The notes below the pieces were generated by a model. That model ran no database searches. It had not been told where the DNA came from and was given only the letters and a program-made list of their open reading frames with translations. From assembly GCA_900074745.1 (NCBI GenBank), contig LT598462.1, forward strand, positions 744,001-808,000: 64,000 nt of DNA. Direction: 5' to 3'. This document shows positions 28,930 to 38,553 of this stretch, one piece after another. Every line of letters starts with the position of its first letter. Position 1 is the stretch's first letter. The DNA is from Lachancea mirantina. Lineage: Eukaryota; Ascomycota; Saccharomycetes; Saccharomycetales; Saccharomycetaceae. A program made the translations under genes and the position numbers.

Positions 28930-29988
28930 AAGATATTAGTTGCTCGTTCTTGGTTGTGCAAATGATCTAAAGGGATCCTGGATTTGTTTGGGCAGACTTT
29001 ATGTTTCGTGAAAAACACCAAAATCGATACAGAACGCGTAAAGGCAATGGCAGGCACTACACGAACAGAAAATCAGCAATAAGCTTATGAAGAAGTCGCT
29101 TGCCCGTCGCGCATTCGAATACTAGCGGAGAATGAGTGTGCTTGTCTCGTAACAAGCAAATCTTCAGTTCTTTGACGCATGTTTTATTTAAATGCCTAAT
29201 GCTCGAAAGGGAAAGGTCAACTTCTAAATTGGAAAGGCAAAGATTACGATGAGAGATCCCTCGTACGTTGTGATCGGTCATGATGGGTAAAATGGGTAAC
29301 TTACTGGAAATCATTTGAATCGTTTTCTACCCACTGGGTAACTCGAGTAACGAATTCTACACAGCGGGTCACTAACGGTGAGTAATGAGTAACCTGAAGT
29401 AGTCACTCATCGTACTAAATGCGAGTCGAATGGGTAAACCCTTACGATAAAGTAAATATCCGTCACATATTACGAAAGTATTCTCCGCACCTTCGTTTTT
29501 TTAGCTTAAAAGCTACAATTCCTATTGTAAACATTAAAAAGCGAAAGAAGAACTATGTTGAACCAAACATTATCACCCATTCTACCAGAAGGCGCATAGA
29601 AACTTAATTTTTGACGGAAACAAGGTAGCCCGCACGTAAAGACATCATTTAATGAAATTCATCGTCGGTGGGTAAAGCCACTAATATTCGACGACCTGTT
29701 ACTGAAACTTAATTCTGATTGTCGGTAAAATGCATCATAGATGGATCGTCCATACTTGCCAGATTGGCATCTGGTATTACCCGGACATATCTCGAAAGGT
29801 CCGTATGAAGCGACAAACCCATCTCTTTGTATTGAGGTTACCCGGATGAGGAACGCTTATATCACTTAGAACGGGTATGAAAGATCTTCGTCACTTCCTA
29901 CGTAGAATTCCGCTCTGATCTATCACCACAAACCAAAACAAACCAAATCATCCATCCCCTCTGACACCACCACACAGCGCCATCGCCA
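28930..29988. other. Non-coding flank between the hAT relic and STU2
   Basis: No supported gene. Rich in short GGGTAA/ACTGGGTA-type words around 29280-29450 and holding the second copy of AGCCCGCACGTAA (29627-29639) and CCGGACATAT (near 29780), so probably transposon right-end sequence as far as at least 29640. The last ~150 bp are the STU2 promoter. Confidence 0.45.
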
Positions 29989-32574
29989 ATGGCGGATCCA
30001 ACTGACGAAGATTTCAGCTCTTTGCCTCTGGAAGCGCGCGCAAGCCACAAAGTCTGGAAGGCGCGTCTCAGCGCCTACAAGGATCTCGCTTCCCAGTTTG
30101 AAAGCGCGTCTACGCTACGCGTCCCAGACGCGCTCGCGGAATATTGGCGCAATCCGGAGAAATTCGCCACTTATATCGTCGATTCCAACGTTGTAGCGCA
30201 GGAACAGGCGCTCAGCGCGCTTCTGGCGCTTCTGGACTATCTCCAGAAGCTGCCCGCGCTGCCTAAGACCGACAAAGCGCGCGACGCGTGGATCCCACTG
30301 CTCGCGGAGAAGGGACTAGGATCCTCGCGCGCCAGCACCAAGGCCAAGGCCCAGGAATGTATCCTGACGCTGGTGGCCTTCGACGTCTCCGCCCAGCACG
30401 CCGTCGAGCTCGTAGAGCCTTTGCTCTCTAACAAGCTGCCCAGGCTCGTCGCCAGCTGCGTCGAGTGCATCGCCAAGATCGTCGAGTGTTTCGGGCTCGT
30501 CAACATCGGCCAACTGCAAGACTTTCTCACGCACCTTCTGGAACCGATCCCCAAGCTCTCGAGTCACGCGGACCGCAACGTCCGGTCCCAGACCATGAAC
30601 CTCATTTCGCAACTTTACAAGTGGCTCGGCAAAAATCTTCTCCAGGAGGTTCTACTCGACAAACTCAAACCAATCCAGCAGCGCGATCTCGACAAAACTT
30701 TTAACGGCTACACGGGTTCGATTCCGCCGCAAGAGCAGCCGCGCCTGTTCCAATGGCAGTTGCAACAGCAACGAGACTTGGCCCAAAAGGACCAAGACGG
30801 TGACACCCTGATGGGAAACGATGCTCTGCTTGCGACCAATGCGTCCGATTCTGCATACCAACAGCAGCCTCAAATCGATCCTTTCGACCTGCTCGCGGCG
30901 ACTTGCGTGCTCGACAAATTGCCTGACAATTTCTCGGAGCGCGTAACCTCGACAAAATGGAAAGATCGCGTTGAAGTCCTCGAAGAATTACTCACAACTA
31001 TACTGGTACCTGCCAAGAAACTGGAATACAAGAACCAGGACTATAACGAGCTTCTGAGGCTCTTGGCGCACGTTATCCAAAAAGACGCCAACGTGCAAGC
31101 AGTTACTATAGCCGCGACGGCAGTGCACGAAATTGGCTCCAAGCTAAAATCCAACTTTAATCGAAATTACGCAAGTGTCGTTTTCGTGCCTTTACTCGAT
31201 AGAACTAAAGAGAAGAAACAGTCCGTCAGTGAGGCTCTAAACACCGCTCTCGATACCGTGGCACTGTGCTGCGGTATTGACGTGTGCTTAGAAGATACTA
31301 TCACATCCATGAAACATAAAACACCGCAGGTACGCATCGAATCCACCAAATTTCTGACACGGCTTTTGACGCAATGGCAACCTAGTAGCGCAAACACCCG
31401 TGATGAACTCCTGGTCAAATTACTTCCCGAGCTCTCCCCGGTGATCTTGAAAATTGTGAATGACACCCAACAAACGGTGCGTGATGCGGGGTTTGGTGCG
31501 TTGGCGGTTTTGGTCAAACTTTTTGGCGAACGTGAAATGAGTGACGTTTTCGATAAACTGGATAATCTTAAAAAGAAGAAAGTCAACGATTATCTTGCCA
31601 AAGTGGAAGTAAAGAATGTCGGCACGCGGGTCGCGCCGACCGTTGAAACGGTTTCGACAAAACCTCCCGCTCGCGTAAATTCTCCTCCCACGACCGCAAA
31701 ACTGGCACCTCGTCAAAGTGGCGTTCCAGCATCGCGCAAACCTTTGTCTGTATTGCCATCCAAGCGGGGACCCTCTTCGCCTCTCAAACTTGACGCATCG
31801 CTGAATTCAAATATACTCACAGATGCCAATGCTGCCAAATCGCGTCTCACCACGAGGTCATTGACGACCGATTCGACCATGGCATCCAGGACAAGTTCCA
31901 TAGCGGCCGAGAATGAAGATTTGAAACTACAAAAACAGAAATGGATGCGCGAACGCCAAGAGCTCTTTGGCAAAATCACCGATTTCCAAGCGCATATAGC
32001 GCAATTGAAGACCGAAAACACGCAATTGCTTCAACAAATGAGACAGCTGCAGGCAAGCAAAGAAGAAGTACACCTCGAGTCCCGCGCCAAAGATACAAAA
32101 ATTTCAAAACTACATACACGTATCTCGGTTTTGGAAAATGAGCTCGAGATAAAGAGTGGACTCTCTTCTTCCAATTTCGGTGTTCGCTCCATTTCCTCCC
32201 AAGGCGCACCCTCGTCTCATTTTTCGATGGTATATCCCGGAACGCCACCTCCTCGCCAAGTGAGCAACTCAGCACAAGCGAGCTCTGATCGGTCTTCCAG
32301 CGAAATCGCACATACCGCGGCAGAAGCCTCACAGCGAGGTCTGACCAGATTTTCACCGCGTAATTCAGGGCGAGCGAGGTCGCCTAGTGAATCTAGTGAC
32401 GACTTGCCTGGACGAGTGACGTCTCTGCAATTGAGTTCAGGTAGCAAATCACATGCTCTCAGCAGCAATTTTGTAAATGATGAAAGCTGGAAAAGAGCCG
32501 CAGAGGTAACATCCCTGCTGAAAGCTAGGATAGAACGTATGCGAGCCAAAACGAGAGGCATGAGTGCGGAATAA
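29989..32574 (+). CDS. STU2: Microtubule-associated protein, XMAP215/TOG family
   Basis: Microtubule polymerase acting at plus ends, spindle poles and kinetochores. It has 861 residues (S. cerevisiae Stu2 888). The N-terminus carries two TOG arrays (about residues 1-230 and 300-540) with HEAT-type helices, e.g. HKVWKARLSAYKDLASQFES and STKWKDRVEVLEELLTTILV, including the conserved tryptophan loops. A basic serine/proline-rich linker follows (~550-640), then a coiled coil (~640-720, ENEDLKLQKQKWMRERQEL), and a C-terminal tail with a final basic helix. It begins at an ATG. The first ~700 bp are much richer in GC than the rest. The STU2-PDC1 pair matches S. cerevisiae chromosome XII but is inverted relative to the thioredoxin gene. 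Confidence 0.95.
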   Translation: MADPTDEDFSSLPLEARASHKVWKARLSAYKDLASQFESASTLRVPDALAEYWRNPEKFATYIVDSNVVAQEQALSALLALLDYLQKLPALPKTDKARDAWIPLLAEKGLGSSRASTKAKAQECILTLVAFDVSAQHAVELVEPLLSNKLPRLVASCVECIAKIVECFGLVNIGQLQDFLTHLLEPIPKLSSHADRNVRSQTMNLISQLYKWLGKNLLQEVLLDKLKPIQQRDLDKTFNGYTGSIPPQEQPRLFQWQLQQQRDLAQKDQDGDTLMGNDALLATNASDSAYQQQPQIDPFDLLAATCVLDKLPDNFSERVTSTKWKDRVEVLEELLTTILVPAKKLEYKNQDYNELLRLLAHVIQKDANVQAVTIAATAVHEIGSKLKSNFNRNYASVVFVPLLDRTKEKKQSVSEALNTALDTVALCCGIDVCLEDTITSMKHKTPQVRIESTKFLTRLLTQWQPSSANTRDELLVKLLPELSPVILKIVNDTQQTVRDAGFGALAVLVKLFGEREMSDVFDKLDNLKKKKVNDYLAKVEVKNVGTRVAPTVETVSTKPPARVNSPPTTAKLAPRQSGVPASRKPLSVLPSKRGPSSPLKLDASLNSNILTDANAAKSRLTTRSLTTDSTMASRTSSIAAENEDLKLQKQKWMRERQELFGKITDFQAHIAQLKTENTQLLQQMRQLQASKEEVHLESRAKDTKISKLHTRISVLENELEIKSGLSSSNFGVRSISSQGAPSSHFSMVYPGTPPPRQVSNSAQASSDRSSSEIAHTAAEASQRGLTRFSPRNSGRARSPSESSDDLPGRVTSLQLSSGSKSHALSSNFVNDESWKRAAEVTSLLKARIERMRAKTRGMSAE

Positions 32575-32680
32575 GGTCCCATTTCCCCCATTCACCTAAC
32601 CGCATCTGCATTGTCTCCGGGACAAGTTTTGTAACAGTAACTAGCCTAATGGATACGAAGAACCTTGCATTAAGATTGGA

Positions 32681-33682
32681 TCACCGCTTTTTCCGCCTTA
32701 GACTCTTTTGAAAAGGTGCCACCATGGGTCGTTTCTTGGCACGTCCTTTATCCGATCTCTTCGTTGTCATGAAAAGTCGGGCCCTTTCCGGGTTTTCTGT
32801 GAGAAAACGCTCGATGCGTTTCTTGACCATCTCTGCGGGCAAGATGTTCAGCGAGACCATGCTTTGTCGGATTCGCTCGAATTCCAGAGCATGCTGTTGC
32901 AGCTCGTCCTCATTGTCGCCAGATTCCCCAATCCTCTCTGCCAGCAACTGCAGCATCGACCTATGGCCCTGCAAAAGCTTCTCCTTCGAGCGCAGCTGAC
33001 CTTCCTGATTATTCTTCATTTGCTGGTTCAGTTTTTGAGCAGTAGTTCTCTCTTGTTGCGCAGTGGATTGTCCAACACTGGCGTGATTCGTAAGCACCAT
33101 CCCATCCTGGCCACGATTTTCGTTCTCCATAAGATCTACACCCTCGAAGCACGCATCCTGTTCGCGACACAACTCAACTTTGATGAAACGATTGCCAAAG
33201 AAGGGGCCTTTCGCGCTGACGCATCTGATTGCACACGAGCTGTGTTTGAAGCCAATTAGAAGCTGACGACGCTCCAGATCCGCGCGACACAGCGCAAGCC
33301 GGCCGTAAGGCTCAAAAGCCTCTCTTACGTCGCGGATGTTAAGTCTGGGTCTTGGCACATTCGTGACCAAAATCGTGCTTGAATCTTCGACTGTTATTGG
33401 TTGTAGTGATGATGTTTCCCGCACTTTTTGCCACAGTTGCTCGAGGAATGGGCCCTCTCGGAGGGTCCGTTCTACAATTCCTTTGAGCTCGTCGACTACC
33501 CTAATTCTTAGCAGCTCTTTCTGCTCCCGATCATCATCAACAAATGGCACGGTTCCCAACAACTGTACCACGTACTCGGCGAATATGGTGGGATCGCCAG
33601 TCGTGAAAGATTCCGCCCGGCCTTCAAGCCAATCCTTTACCGCATTGAACGTCTCGTTGCGCCTTTCATGTCCCACCATCAT
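32681..33682 (-). CDS. PWI-like/RRM RNA-binding protein, RBM26/27-like
   Basis: Putative nuclear RNA-binding protein of 333 residues. Residues ~10-95 (FNAVKDWLEGRAESFT, IFAEYVVQLLG, LKGIVERTLREGPFLEQLW) resemble the N-terminal PWI-like fold of metazoan RBM26/RBM27 and fission yeast Rmn1, which work in nuclear exosome targeting. An RRM follows at ~104-175, with RNP2 ILVTNV and RNP1 RQLLIGFK. The C-terminal half is a charged coiled coil and a basic tail (FQKSLRRKKR). The CCCH zinc finger of the animal proteins is not seen. I know of no S. cerevisiae counterpart at the STU2-PDC1 locus, so the gene may have been lost there. Family assignment is by pattern recall, moderate certainty; the RRM is secure. 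Confidence 0.7.
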   Translation of the reverse strand: MMVGHERRNETFNAVKDWLEGRAESFTTGDPTIFAEYVVQLLGTVPFVDDDREQKELLRIRVVDELKGIVERTLREGPFLEQLWQKVRETSSLQPITVEDSSTILVTNVPRPRLNIRDVREAFEPYGRLALCRADLERRQLLIGFKHSSCAIRCVSAKGPFFGNRFIKVELCREQDACFEGVDLMENENRGQDGMVLTNHASVGQSTAQQERTTAQKLNQQMKNNQEGQLRSKEKLLQGHRSMLQLLAERIGESGDNEDELQQHALEFERIRQSMVSLNILPAEMVKKRIERFLTENPERARLFMTTKRSDKGRAKKRPMVAPFQKSLRRKKR

Positions 33683-34146
33683 TCATCTCTCCTGGTTGTT
33701 CACGTTATACCTGCATATCCATGATCGGTGCTCATCGCCATTTGCATTATCGTGCGGTCTTTCCTACATTTTTCAGGTTCTCATAAACGCATAGTCACTA
33801 AACTTCATATTCGCATACCCAGCATTGAGTCTTAAAATTGCATATGCGCATACGAGAATATGCGTTTTCGGAGAAACCAGAAAAACCAGCGTAGCTACGT
33901 TTCTCCGGGTTTTGGAAAAATGAATACGTGAATACTCTCAAGAATCGGAAAGAAAAAATCAGGCCAGCTTCCGGCATCGCATCTACAGGAAGCCGGAACC
34001 TCACGGGCTGCCTGCCCATCCGCGCGATTGGTATAAATTGAGAGGGAAGAAGACGTTAATCTAATAGACCTCTCGATGATTTATTCTCTTTTAAGTCTTT
34101 CTTATAACCAAGGATTTCATTTCCAAATACAATCCCACAACTAAAA
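33683..34146. other. PDC1 promoter region
   Basis: A 464-bp divergent gap between the RRM gene and PDC1. A TATAAA lies at 34032-34037. An inverted pair of CTTCC cores lies at 33968-33992. A CT-rich stretch (34085-34105) precedes the start, common in highly expressed glycolytic genes. Confidence 0.55.
33968..33992. promoter_or_regulatory. Inverted CTTCC pair, candidate Gcr1 sites of PDC1
   Basis: CTTCC at 33968-33972 and GGAAG at 33988-33992 lie about 40-65 bp upstream of the TATA box. CTTCC is the Gcr1 core used at S. cerevisiae glycolytic genes, including PDC1. No good Rap1 site was recognised beside it. Confidence 0.4.
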
Positions 34147-35841
34147 ATGTCTGAAATTACTCTAGGTCGTTACTTGTTCGAAAGACTAAAGCAAGTCGAT
34201 GTTAACACCATCTTCGGTTTGCCAGGTGACTTTAACTTGCGTCTATTGGACGAAATCTACGAAGTCCCAGGTATGAGATGGGCTGGTAATGCCAACGAAT
34301 TGAACGCTGCTTACGCTGCTGACGGTTACGCCAGAATCAAGGGTATGTCTGCTTTGATCACCACTTTCGGTGTCGGTGAATTGTCCGCTTTGAACGGTAT
34401 TGCCGGTTCTTACGCCGAACACGTTGGTGTCTTGCACATCGTTGGTGTTCCATCCATCTCTTCCCAAGCTAAGCAATTGTTGTTGCACCACACCTTGGGT
34501 AACGGTGACTTCACTGTTTTCCACAGAATGTCTGCCAACATCTCTGAGACCACCGCTATGGTCACTGACGTTACCTCTGCTCCAGCCGAGATTGACCGTT
34601 GCATCAGAACCACTTACATCAAGCAGAGACCAGTGTACTTGGGTCTACCAGCCAACTTGGTCGACAAGATGGTCCCAGCTTCCCTTTTGGACAAGCCAAT
34701 CGATTTGTCTTTGAAGCCTAACGATGCTGAGGCCGAGAAGGAAGTTGTTGACACCGTTTTGGAATTGATCAAGGACGCCAAGAACCCAGTTATCCTGGCC
34801 GATGCTTGTGCTTCCAGACACAACGTCAAGGCTGAGACTAAGAAGTTGATTGACTTGACTCAATTCCCATCTTTCGTTACCCCAATGGGTAAGGGTGGTA
34901 TTGACGAGAAACACCCAAGATTCGGTGGTGTCTACGTTGGTACTTTGTCCAGCCCAGAGGTCAAGGAGGCTGTTGAGTCTGCTGACTTGATCTTGTCTGT
35001 CGGTGCTTTGTTGTCTGACTTCAACACCGGTTCTTTCTCTTACTCTTACAAGACCAAGAACGTTGTTGAGTTCCACTCCGACTACATCAAGATCAGAAAC
35101 GCCACTTTCCCAGGTGTTCAAATGAAGTTCGCTTTGCAAACTTTGTTGTCTAAGGTCGCTGATGCTGCCAAGGGTTACAAGCCTGTCCCAGTCCCAGCTG
35201 CTCCAAAGGCCAACGCTGCTACCGACGCTTCTACTCCATTGAAGCAAGAATGGCTATGGAACCAAGTTGGCAAGTTCTTGCAAGAAGGTGACGTTGTCAT
35301 CACTGAGACCGGTACTTCTGCTTTCGGTATCAACCAGACTCACTTCCCAAACAACACCTACGGTATCTCTCAAGTCTTGTGGGGTTCCATTGGTTTCACC
35401 ACTGGTGCTACTTTGGGTGCTGCTTTCGCTGCTGAGGAATTGGACAAGAACAAGAGAGTTATCTTGTTCATCGGTGACGGTTCTTTGCAATTGACCGTTC
35501 AAGAAATCTCCACTATGATCAGATGGGGTCTAAAGCCATACTTGTTCATCTTGAACAACGACGGTTACACCATTGAGAGATTGATTCACGGTGAGACTGC
35601 TCAATACAACGAGATTCAATCTTGGAAGCACTTGGAATTGTTGCCAACTTTCGGTGCCAAGGACTACGAAGCCGTTAGAGTCGCCACCACTGGTGAGTGG
35701 GACAAGCTGACTCAAGATGCTGCTTTCAACAAGAACAGCAAGATCAGAGTTATTGAGGTTATGTTGCCAGTTATGGACGCTCCAACCTCTTTGGTTAAGC
35801 AAGCTCAATTGACTGCTGCTACCAATGCTAAGGCCGAGTAA
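34147..35841 (+). CDS. PDC1: Pyruvate decarboxylase
   Basis: Converts pyruvate to acetaldehyde and CO2, the committed step of ethanol fermentation, in the cytosol with thiamine diphosphate and Mg. It has 564 residues (S. cerevisiae Pdc1 563). Seen are FGLPGDFNLRLLDEIYEV with the TPP-activating glutamate (E51 type, GNANELNAAYAADGYAR), the catalytic paired histidines in LLLHHTLGNGDF, and the TPP-Mg motif GDGSLQLTVQEISTM...LNNDGYTIE. Codon choice is strongly biased (TTG for Leu, AGA for Arg, GGT, GCT, AAG), marking very high expression. It is a neighbour of STU2 and TRX1 on S. cerevisiae chromosome XII. Confidence 0.98.
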   Translation: MSEITLGRYLFERLKQVDVNTIFGLPGDFNLRLLDEIYEVPGMRWAGNANELNAAYAADGYARIKGMSALITTFGVGELSALNGIAGSYAEHVGVLHIVGVPSISSQAKQLLLHHTLGNGDFTVFHRMSANISETTAMVTDVTSAPAEIDRCIRTTYIKQRPVYLGLPANLVDKMVPASLLDKPIDLSLKPNDAEAEKEVVDTVLELIKDAKNPVILADACASRHNVKAETKKLIDLTQFPSFVTPMGKGGIDEKHPRFGGVYVGTLSSPEVKEAVESADLILSVGALLSDFNTGSFSYSYKTKNVVEFHSDYIKIRNATFPGVQMKFALQTLLSKVADAAKGYKPVPVPAAPKANAATDASTPLKQEWLWNQVGKFLQEGDVVITETGTSAFGINQTHFPNNTYGISQVLWGSIGFTTGATLGAAFAAEELDKNKRVILFIGDGSLQLTVQEISTMIRWGLKPYLFILNNDGYTIERLIHGETAQYNEIQSWKHLELLPTFGAKDYEAVRVATTGEWDKLTQDAAFNKNSKIRVIEVMLPVMDAPTSLVKQAQLTAATNAKAE

Positions 35842-36106
35842 ACTCTATAACATTATAACGTTTTATAATTGTTCTTGATATAGATTGAAACGATATTACG
35901 AAATACTGAGTCTGAAGTAACTTTTGATCGTTGAAGGTGGGAAACAATTTGGCGCAAGTGATAGTAAGCCCTTTTCGCCATCTCTGCCGGAGGACCGCGA
36001 GAGGCAAGTCTAATTGAGTGTTGAATAAGTATAAGAGTAGATCATGGGTATTATTCATAAGGGCTTTAATGTTATTATATATATGCTATGAAGTTGTTTC
36101 GTCAAC

Positions 36107-37846
36107 TTAAAAAATCCAACCAAAAAATTTCTCGTAGATGTAACCAAGATTTATCCCCGAATTTTGCATTTGCTCTCTCTTCTTTTCCTCAAGTAACTTA
36201 CCCTCCTCTTCTTCTTGATCAAAGATTTCCTTGAAGGTATAGAGGTCGACATTCTCAGGTGCGATGAGCTTAGTTTTCTTGACGATCTTGTAGCCAAAAT
36301 AACATATCACATAAACTGGAATGCCAATGTAGCCCGAAATGAATGTTTTGTAGTCGAATTTGTGGCCTAGGAATACTGTGTAGTTTTTAATCAGACCAAC
36401 CAAGCAACAGAAGAACAGGGCTACATATGCGCTCCATGGTTGCATACTGGCAGTGTAAGAAAGTGCAGATTTGTCACCAAATTGAGTTCTCACCGCCTTG
36501 TCGAAGCAAATGTAAGTAATCAAAATTGAGATCCAACTCAACAGACCAAAAATGGAGACAACATTAACAAAATAGTTGAAAACTTGAGCGGATCCAGAAG
36601 AAACGTTCATGTATGCGAGAAGACAGAATAGCACCGAAACGATCAAAGCGTAGTAAGGAACACCCCATTTGTTGGTTGTCGCAAAAATTCTGGGGGCTTT
36701 TCCGTCAATAGCCAACCCGTATAGCGTCCGGCATGCAACGTAAAGATCCGAGTTGCAAGCACTGAATACAAAGACGAGGACACATGCATTGAAAATGTGA
36801 GGCAGGACTGGAATTTGAGCATTGACAATTGCGACGACGAAGGGGGAGGCTGCGGCTGATGTAGACATTTTCTTGGCCTTCAATAGTAGTGGGTCGTTAT
36901 AAGCAACAGTCATACCTAGCAAAAAGATGGTGATGACATAAAAGACGACGATACGGTACAAAGTAAGTTTGATAGCCCGGGGGACACTTCTTCTTGGGTT
37001 TCTGGCCTCTGCGGCAACGATACCGCAAAGCTCTGTACCAGTGTATGCAAACAATGCCAATGCGAAAACGGAGGCAAAGGACACAAACTTGCCCTTGGAT
37101 CCGTCGATCGCCTTTGAGTATGGTTTAAAGGCGCCTGGATTCTTCCAGTACCTAAAGCCTGTGCGGTCGTGGTTGGGGGCACCTCCAAGCATAATGACAA
37201 ACAGCAAAATTATTAAGCCCAGCATCACGAGAACCTTGACACTCGAGAGCCAGAACTCGAATTCACCGAAGAAGCGAACACCCACGGTATTGATGATGAC
37301 GATGGAAACGAGGAAAATGGTGATCCAGACACCTGGATTGACTTTGTCACGACTTACCCAGTACTGCATCACCAAAGCCCCTGCCGTGAGCTGGTTGGGT
37401 GTAACGATAAAGTATTTGAACAAGTAGGAGTAACCCACTGCGAACCCAAGGGCTGGGTCGCAGTACCGGGACGCATAACTCGTGAAGCCGTCGAGAGGAA
37501 TGAAGGCCGCCATTTCTCCCAGACAGCTCATCACGACGTAGACAATAAGACCAATGAAGGAGTAGGAAATCAAGATGGAGACGGGACCTGCATTCGCAAG
37601 CGAACTGCCGGTTCCAATCAGGAGACCTGTCCCGAGCGAACCTCCAATGGCAATCATGGACACGTGACGGGCGTCGAGCGCCTTCTTTAGTCGAATTCCA
37701 TCGTGTTTGCCGTCTTCTGGCGCCGCTATACTAACACCTTCGAAACTGGCCGGCTGGTCGTCCGAGTACGAGATACCGCTGGTTTTTACAAGCTTTTCAG
37801 GGTCTTGTGCGTATGCACTCTCTGGGCTGGTGATAGAAGTAGTCAT
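36107..37846 (-). CDS. DIP5: Dicarboxylic amino acid permease
   Basis: Plasma-membrane H+ symporter of the yeast amino-acid transporter family for glutamate and aspartate. It has 579 residues (S. cerevisiae Dip5 608) with about 12 membrane segments after a ~70-residue cytosolic N-terminus. The first segment holds the family signature IGGSLGTGLLIGTGSSLANAG. Segments closely matching Dip5 include VNPGVWITIFLVSI, MLGGAPNHDRTGFRYW, HIFNACVLVFVFSACNSDLY and the C-terminal DLYTFKEIFDQEEEEG and EKFFGWIF. The frame runs open to 37891; the ATG at 37846 (MTTSITSPES) is the likelier start. A GATAAG element at 38013-38018, about 170 bp upstream, would suit nitrogen control. Confidence 0.88.
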   Translation of the reverse strand: MTTSITSPESAYAQDPEKLVKTSGISYSDDQPASFEGVSIAAPEDGKHDGIRLKKALDARHVSMIAIGGSLGTGLLIGTGSSLANAGPVSILISYSFIGLIVYVVMSCLGEMAAFIPLDGFTSYASRYCDPALGFAVGYSYLFKYFIVTPNQLTAGALVMQYWVSRDKVNPGVWITIFLVSIVIINTVGVRFFGEFEFWLSSVKVLVMLGLIILLFVIMLGGAPNHDRTGFRYWKNPGAFKPYSKAIDGSKGKFVSFASVFALALFAYTGTELCGIVAAEARNPRRSVPRAIKLTLYRIVVFYVITIFLLGMTVAYNDPLLLKAKKMSTSAAASPFVVAIVNAQIPVLPHIFNACVLVFVFSACNSDLYVACRTLYGLAIDGKAPRIFATTNKWGVPYYALIVSVLFCLLAYMNVSSGSAQVFNYFVNVVSIFGLLSWISILITYICFDKAVRTQFGDKSALSYTASMQPWSAYVALFFCCLVGLIKNYTVFLGHKFDYKTFISGYIGIPVYVICYFGYKIVKKTKLIAPENVDLYTFKEIFDQEEEEGKLLEEKKREQMQNSGINLGYIYEKFFGWIF

Positions 37847-38553
37847 TGCTGTTGCTATACCCTCTAAAAAACGAGAAACCAGAAACACCACAACATACCG
37901 TCCTTATCCATCTACCACCGTTTTTATAAATGCACTCCCACTATACTGGTTCAATGGCCGTTGGTCACACCTTTCGCGGGTTCTCCCCGCTTGAGGCTGG
38001 GACCCTTGATGAGATAAGAGAAGAAACTAATCATTTTCCGCTACTGTTTTCCTCTCAAGGGCAGTGCTGGCCTAAAGACCACCACAGAGAAACACGGATT
38101 TTCTATGCCGCACGCAACAATAAGGCATTTTTGGAGCCGCACCTCTGGCGCCGATTATGCAACATCGAGTACTTTTGGTGCCGTTCATGGACCCTGCTGC
38201 TGCCTTCGATTAAGATATCACCGACGGCCAGACCCTGATCGGGGCTTAATGGCCGCAGTTGCAACCCTGCGTTATCCTCCGTGCCTGAATAACGGTTTTA
38301 TGCAGGCACATATGCACAAAGATTCGCGAATTTCGAAGTCAAGAAGAAACAAAATTATTTTTGAACGGCTAATTCAGAGAGCATCCAGATATGAACTGAG
38401 TGAAAATAAGGCAGTAGATGGAGATTAGATTGCAATCCAAACTGATAAGCGTAACAGATCAGATAACGCACAGATCTGTTTGACGGAATGAAGCCAATTT
38501 TGTCTATTAGCAGTGTATATGCAGGTGATACGTAGTAGGCTTTGGTGTGTAGC
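37847..38553. other. Intergenic region between DIP5 and the OBG-type GTPase gene
   Basis: About 700 bp: the DIP5 promoter (TATAAA-type element near 37925 and GATAAG at 38013-38018) and the 3' side of the GTPase gene. No gene is supported. Confidence 0.5.
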
